Assembly: GCF_025398035.1 (NCBI RefSeq)
Contig: NZ_CP104558.1
Coordinates: forward strand, 806,001-870,000
DNA from: Rossellomorea vietnamensis
GTDB taxonomy: Bacteria; Bacillota; Bacilli; Bacillales; Bacillaceae_B
Reading direction: 5' to 3'
Length of the DNA stretch: 64,000 nt
The notes under the pieces are model-generated. The model was not told where the DNA came from. It saw nothing but the letters and a program-made list of their open reading frames with translations, and did not search any database. The position numbers and the translations under genes were made by a program. This document shows, piece by piece, positions 62,179 through 64,000 of the stretch; within the stretch, counting starts at the first letter, position 1; every line of letters begins with the position of its first letter.

Positions 62179-63186
62179 ATGAGACAACTTTCGAACATCC
62201 AGCTCCAGCAGCAAATCATCCATTACAAATCTGAAATGGAAAAGTACAAAAAGAAATGTGAAAGATTAGAAAACGGAAGCCGTGCTCAACATTATGTTGC
62301 CATCAAAAAAGAAAACGACCTATTACAAAGCCGGATACAAACCTATCTTCAGGAGCTTGAAATCCAGGCTTATGAAAGAAACACGGAAACCTCAAGATAT
62401 CAAGCCCTTTTATCTGCACAGGAAAGAGAAGTGAAAAAGCTCCGGTACATCCTGAACCAGGTCAAGGACCAACTACGGACATTCACGAATCATTATGTAT
62501 CGAATACAAAGAAACAAACAGAACACATCCTTGATTCAAGAAGTTCCCTTGAACACGAAAACCTGTCCTTACAAGTTGAGAACAGTTACTTATTAAAAGA
62601 GAAGGATCTTCTACTAAAGGCTAACCAAGAAGTACAAAAACAATTATATAAAAAAGAAATCCAAATATGGGAGCTTGAGGCGCTACTTGAAGAAGTGAGA
62701 ATAGAGGTGGCGTTACGGGAGCACCAATTGCTTATGGAGAAATGTTTTAATGAAGACACTATTCATTGTCTCCTATCTGACAATGAAATGTTAATAAATC
62801 GCCTATACTCAAATGAGGTCGAGTTATATGAGTCACATAATCTTCTGATGGAATCCAAGATACTATATGAATCGGTCAACAAGCGACAAAAAGAAGATCT
62901 GGAACGTGCAGGGCAAGTTCAGAAGGATAATGAGTCATCCATTCAAGGGTTACAGAAAAAATTAAAAAGAATGCAGGAGGATAAAAACGTCTTTACCCGT
63001 TCACTTCAATCCGTCAGAATGAACATCAAAGACTTGAAGGATAAAGTATTCGTAACCGGTGAAGAAGATTCCATCGCCACGAAAGACACTCTGAAAAAGT
63101 ATGAAAATACCATCCACCACCTTCAATTCACCAATTCCCTCTTGAATGAAGAAATCAATAAATTAAAAAACAAACCGGGCCCCTAA
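62179..63186 (+). CDS. Long coiled-coil protein 3
   Basis: 335 residues, starting at ATG with AAAGGAG 8 bases upstream. It is nearly all heptad helix (IQLQQQIIHYKSEMEKYKKK to DTLKKYENTIHHLQFTN) with no signal, membrane or enzymatic motif. It ends KPGP. Like the proteins at 39349 and 59222 it is probably a rod-like structural element. Upstream sigma-K-like elements lie at 61855 and, imperfect (AC, 17 bases, CATATATAG), near 61965. It is the last island gene before korB. Confidence 0.75.
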   Translation: MRQLSNIQLQQQIIHYKSEMEKYKKKCERLENGSRAQHYVAIKKENDLLQSRIQTYLQELEIQAYERNTETSRYQALLSAQEREVKKLRYILNQVKDQLRTFTNHYVSNTKKQTEHILDSRSSLEHENLSLQVENSYLLKEKDLLLKANQEVQKQLYKKEIQIWELEALLEEVRIEVALREHQLLMEKCFNEDTIHCLLSDNEMLINRLYSNEVELYESHNLLMESKILYESVNKRQKEDLERAGQVQKDNESSIQGLQKKLKRMQEDKNVFTRSLQSVRMNIKDLKDKVFVTGEEDSIATKDTLKKYENTIHHLQFTNSLLNEEINKLKNKPGP

Positions 63187-63202
63187 AAAAGGAGTCCGGT
63201 TT
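63172..63202. terminator. Convergent terminator between the island and korB
   Basis: AAACCGG pairs with CCGGTTT, extended by imperfect inner pairing around AAAAAA; it overlaps the end of coiled-coil gene 3. Confidence 0.6.
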
Positions 63203-63208
63203 CTTCCA

Positions 63209-64000
63209 TTACATAAATTCTTTCACTAATTCATCAAATTTACTTTCATCTAATCTTAAATCATGAGTACTGAGAGGCTCTTCGGAATAACCTGACACCA
63301 GGTCTTGGTACGATGGCTGTTCATTGTTTTGATAAATCAAACCAGTAACCAGTCCATCCTTCTCCATGAGTGTATTCATGGCCTGCTCCCGATTTGAAGG
63401 GTCATAACCTTCTACATCAGCGAGCTTTGTAAGGTTCTCTTTAAACCAATCGTACGTATTGATTTTATTATATGTGACACAAGGGCTGAACACATTGATT
63501 AGGGAGAAACCTTTATGGTTAAGTCCCGCTTCGATCAAGGCCGTCAGTTCTTTCAAGTCAGAAGAGAAGCTTTGAGCGACAAAGGTTGCTCCTGCCGAAA
63601 GGGCCATTTCCATCGGGGAAAGCGCCTGTTCGATCGATCCCTGTGGCGTAGACTTGGTTTTGAAACCGGCAGACGAACGCGGTGACGTTTGTCCTTTTGT
63701 TAATCCATAAATTTGATTGTCCATTACAATGTATGTGACATCCACATTCCGGCGAATGGCATGGATCGTATGCCCAAGACCGATGGCGAATCCATCCCCA
63801 TCCCCGCCTGAAGCGATGACGGTCAAGTCTTTATTGGCCATTTTCAATCCCTGGGCAATTGGAAGTGACCGCCCATGGATTCCGTGAAAGCCGTAAGAAT
63901 TGATGTATCCGGATATACGTCCTGAACATCCGATCCCTGAAACGACCGCTAACTGTTCCGGATCAAGTCCCACATTGGCAGAAGCCCGTTGGATCGCAGC
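63209..64000 (-). CDS. korB: 2-oxoacid:ferredoxin oxidoreductase beta subunit KorB (partial at window edge)
   Basis: The C-terminal 263 residues are inside the window; the start lies beyond 64000. It has the ThDP-binding features VSGIGCSGRISGYINSYGFHG, IHGRSLPIAQGLKMAN, SGGDGDGFAIGLGH (GDG...) and MDNQIYGLTKGQTSPRS. With KorA it makes acyl-CoA from 2-oxoacids using ferredoxin. In many bacilli korA-korB is followed closely by miaB; here the spore-surface island intervenes. Confidence 0.95.
   Translation of the reverse strand, partial: AAIQRASANVGLDPEQLAVVSGIGCSGRISGYINSYGFHGIHGRSLPIAQGLKMANKDLTVIASGGDGDGFAIGLGHTIHAIRRNVDVTYIVMDNQIYGLTKGQTSPRSSAGFKTKSTPQGSIEQALSPMEMALSAGATFVAQSFSSDLKELTALIEAGLNHKGFSLINVFSPCVTYNKINTYDWFKENLTKLADVEGYDPSNREQAMNTLMEKDGLVTGLIYQNNEQPSYQDLVSGYSEEPLSTHDLRLDESKFDELVKEFM

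Noticed and set aside
61988..62182. 64-codon plus-strand frame
   Set aside because: No binding site before its ATG, it runs through a perfect hairpin, and the composition is not protein-like.
32371..63186. Prophage or integrative element as source of the island
   Set aside because: No integrase, transposase, portal, capsid or conjugation gene, and no direct repeats or tRNA at the borders that I could see. The ParM-like gene alone is not enough.
1..64000. CRISPR array, tRNA or rRNA genes, riboswitches
   Set aside because: No regularly spaced repeats, cloverleaf-like segments, or conserved riboswitch leaders were noticed on reading.

Overview
The window looks like part of the chromosome of an endospore-forming Bacillaceae (Bacillus sensu lato, possibly a Rossellomorea-type marine or soil bacillus; the genus is a guess). 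The evidence is a recognisable backbone of Bacillus genes on the minus strand (korB, miaB, ricA/ymcA, cotE, mutS, mutL), Gram-positive ribosome binding sites throughout, and many spore-coat genes with mother-cell sigma-K-like promoters. From my knowledge of Bacillus, korB-miaB-ymcA-cotE-mutS-mutL normally lie almost side by side. Here the series is opened in two places: about 31 kb between korB and miaB, and about 20 kb between cotE and mutS.

Layout. 0.1-3.9 kb: half-size MFS protein, FAD-linked oxidase, methyltransferase and a DUF4385 protein. 4.0-8.5 kb: mutL and mutS. 8.6-11.2 kb: DedA-type membrane protein, secreted protein of unknown role, VanW-family protein. 11.3-23.1 kb: ten co-directional genes encoding a complete reductive pyrimidine degradation route (preT/preA dihydropyrimidine dehydrogenase, dihydropyrimidinase, beta-ureidopropionase-like hydrolase, NCS1 permease, PucR-family regulator, beta-alanine aminotransferase, malonate-semialdehyde dehydrogenase, two small unknown genes). 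A CcpA-like cre and a 15-bp motif repeated at two promoters lie in its control regions. 23.5-29.1 kb: cstA-type carrier, ankyrin protein, topB, yeiH-type membrane protein. 29.2-32.0 kb: cotE, ricA, miaB.

32.1-63.2 kb is the most unusual part. It is a spore-surface island bounded by miaB and korB. It carries a CotY/CotZ protein, four related proteins sharing a 'G.V.KNIQY' core (CsxC-like, tentative), a 390-residue surface-type protein, three long coiled-coil proteins, a ParM-like actin with a small partner, an MPN/JAMM protein, a sulfate-activation operon (sat, SLC13 permease, cysC, cysQ), a four-gene operon for a 6-deoxy-L-HexNAc nucleotide sugar, and seven glycosyltransferase or epimerase genes, one of which resembles polypeptide GalNAc-transferases. 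A sigma-K-like -10 (CATANNNTA or CATAAGATG), usually with AC 16-17 bp upstream, precedes most of its transcription units on both strands. My reading is that this is one mother-cell regulon building a glycosylated, possibly sulfated, outer spore layer. The actin-like pair and the sulfate-activation arm, which has no PAPS consumer in view, are its least explained parts.

Limits: all calls come from reading sequence and translations without database search. Promoters, operators and start codons are visual calls. I saw no tRNA, rRNA, CRISPR array, transposase or prophage gene.
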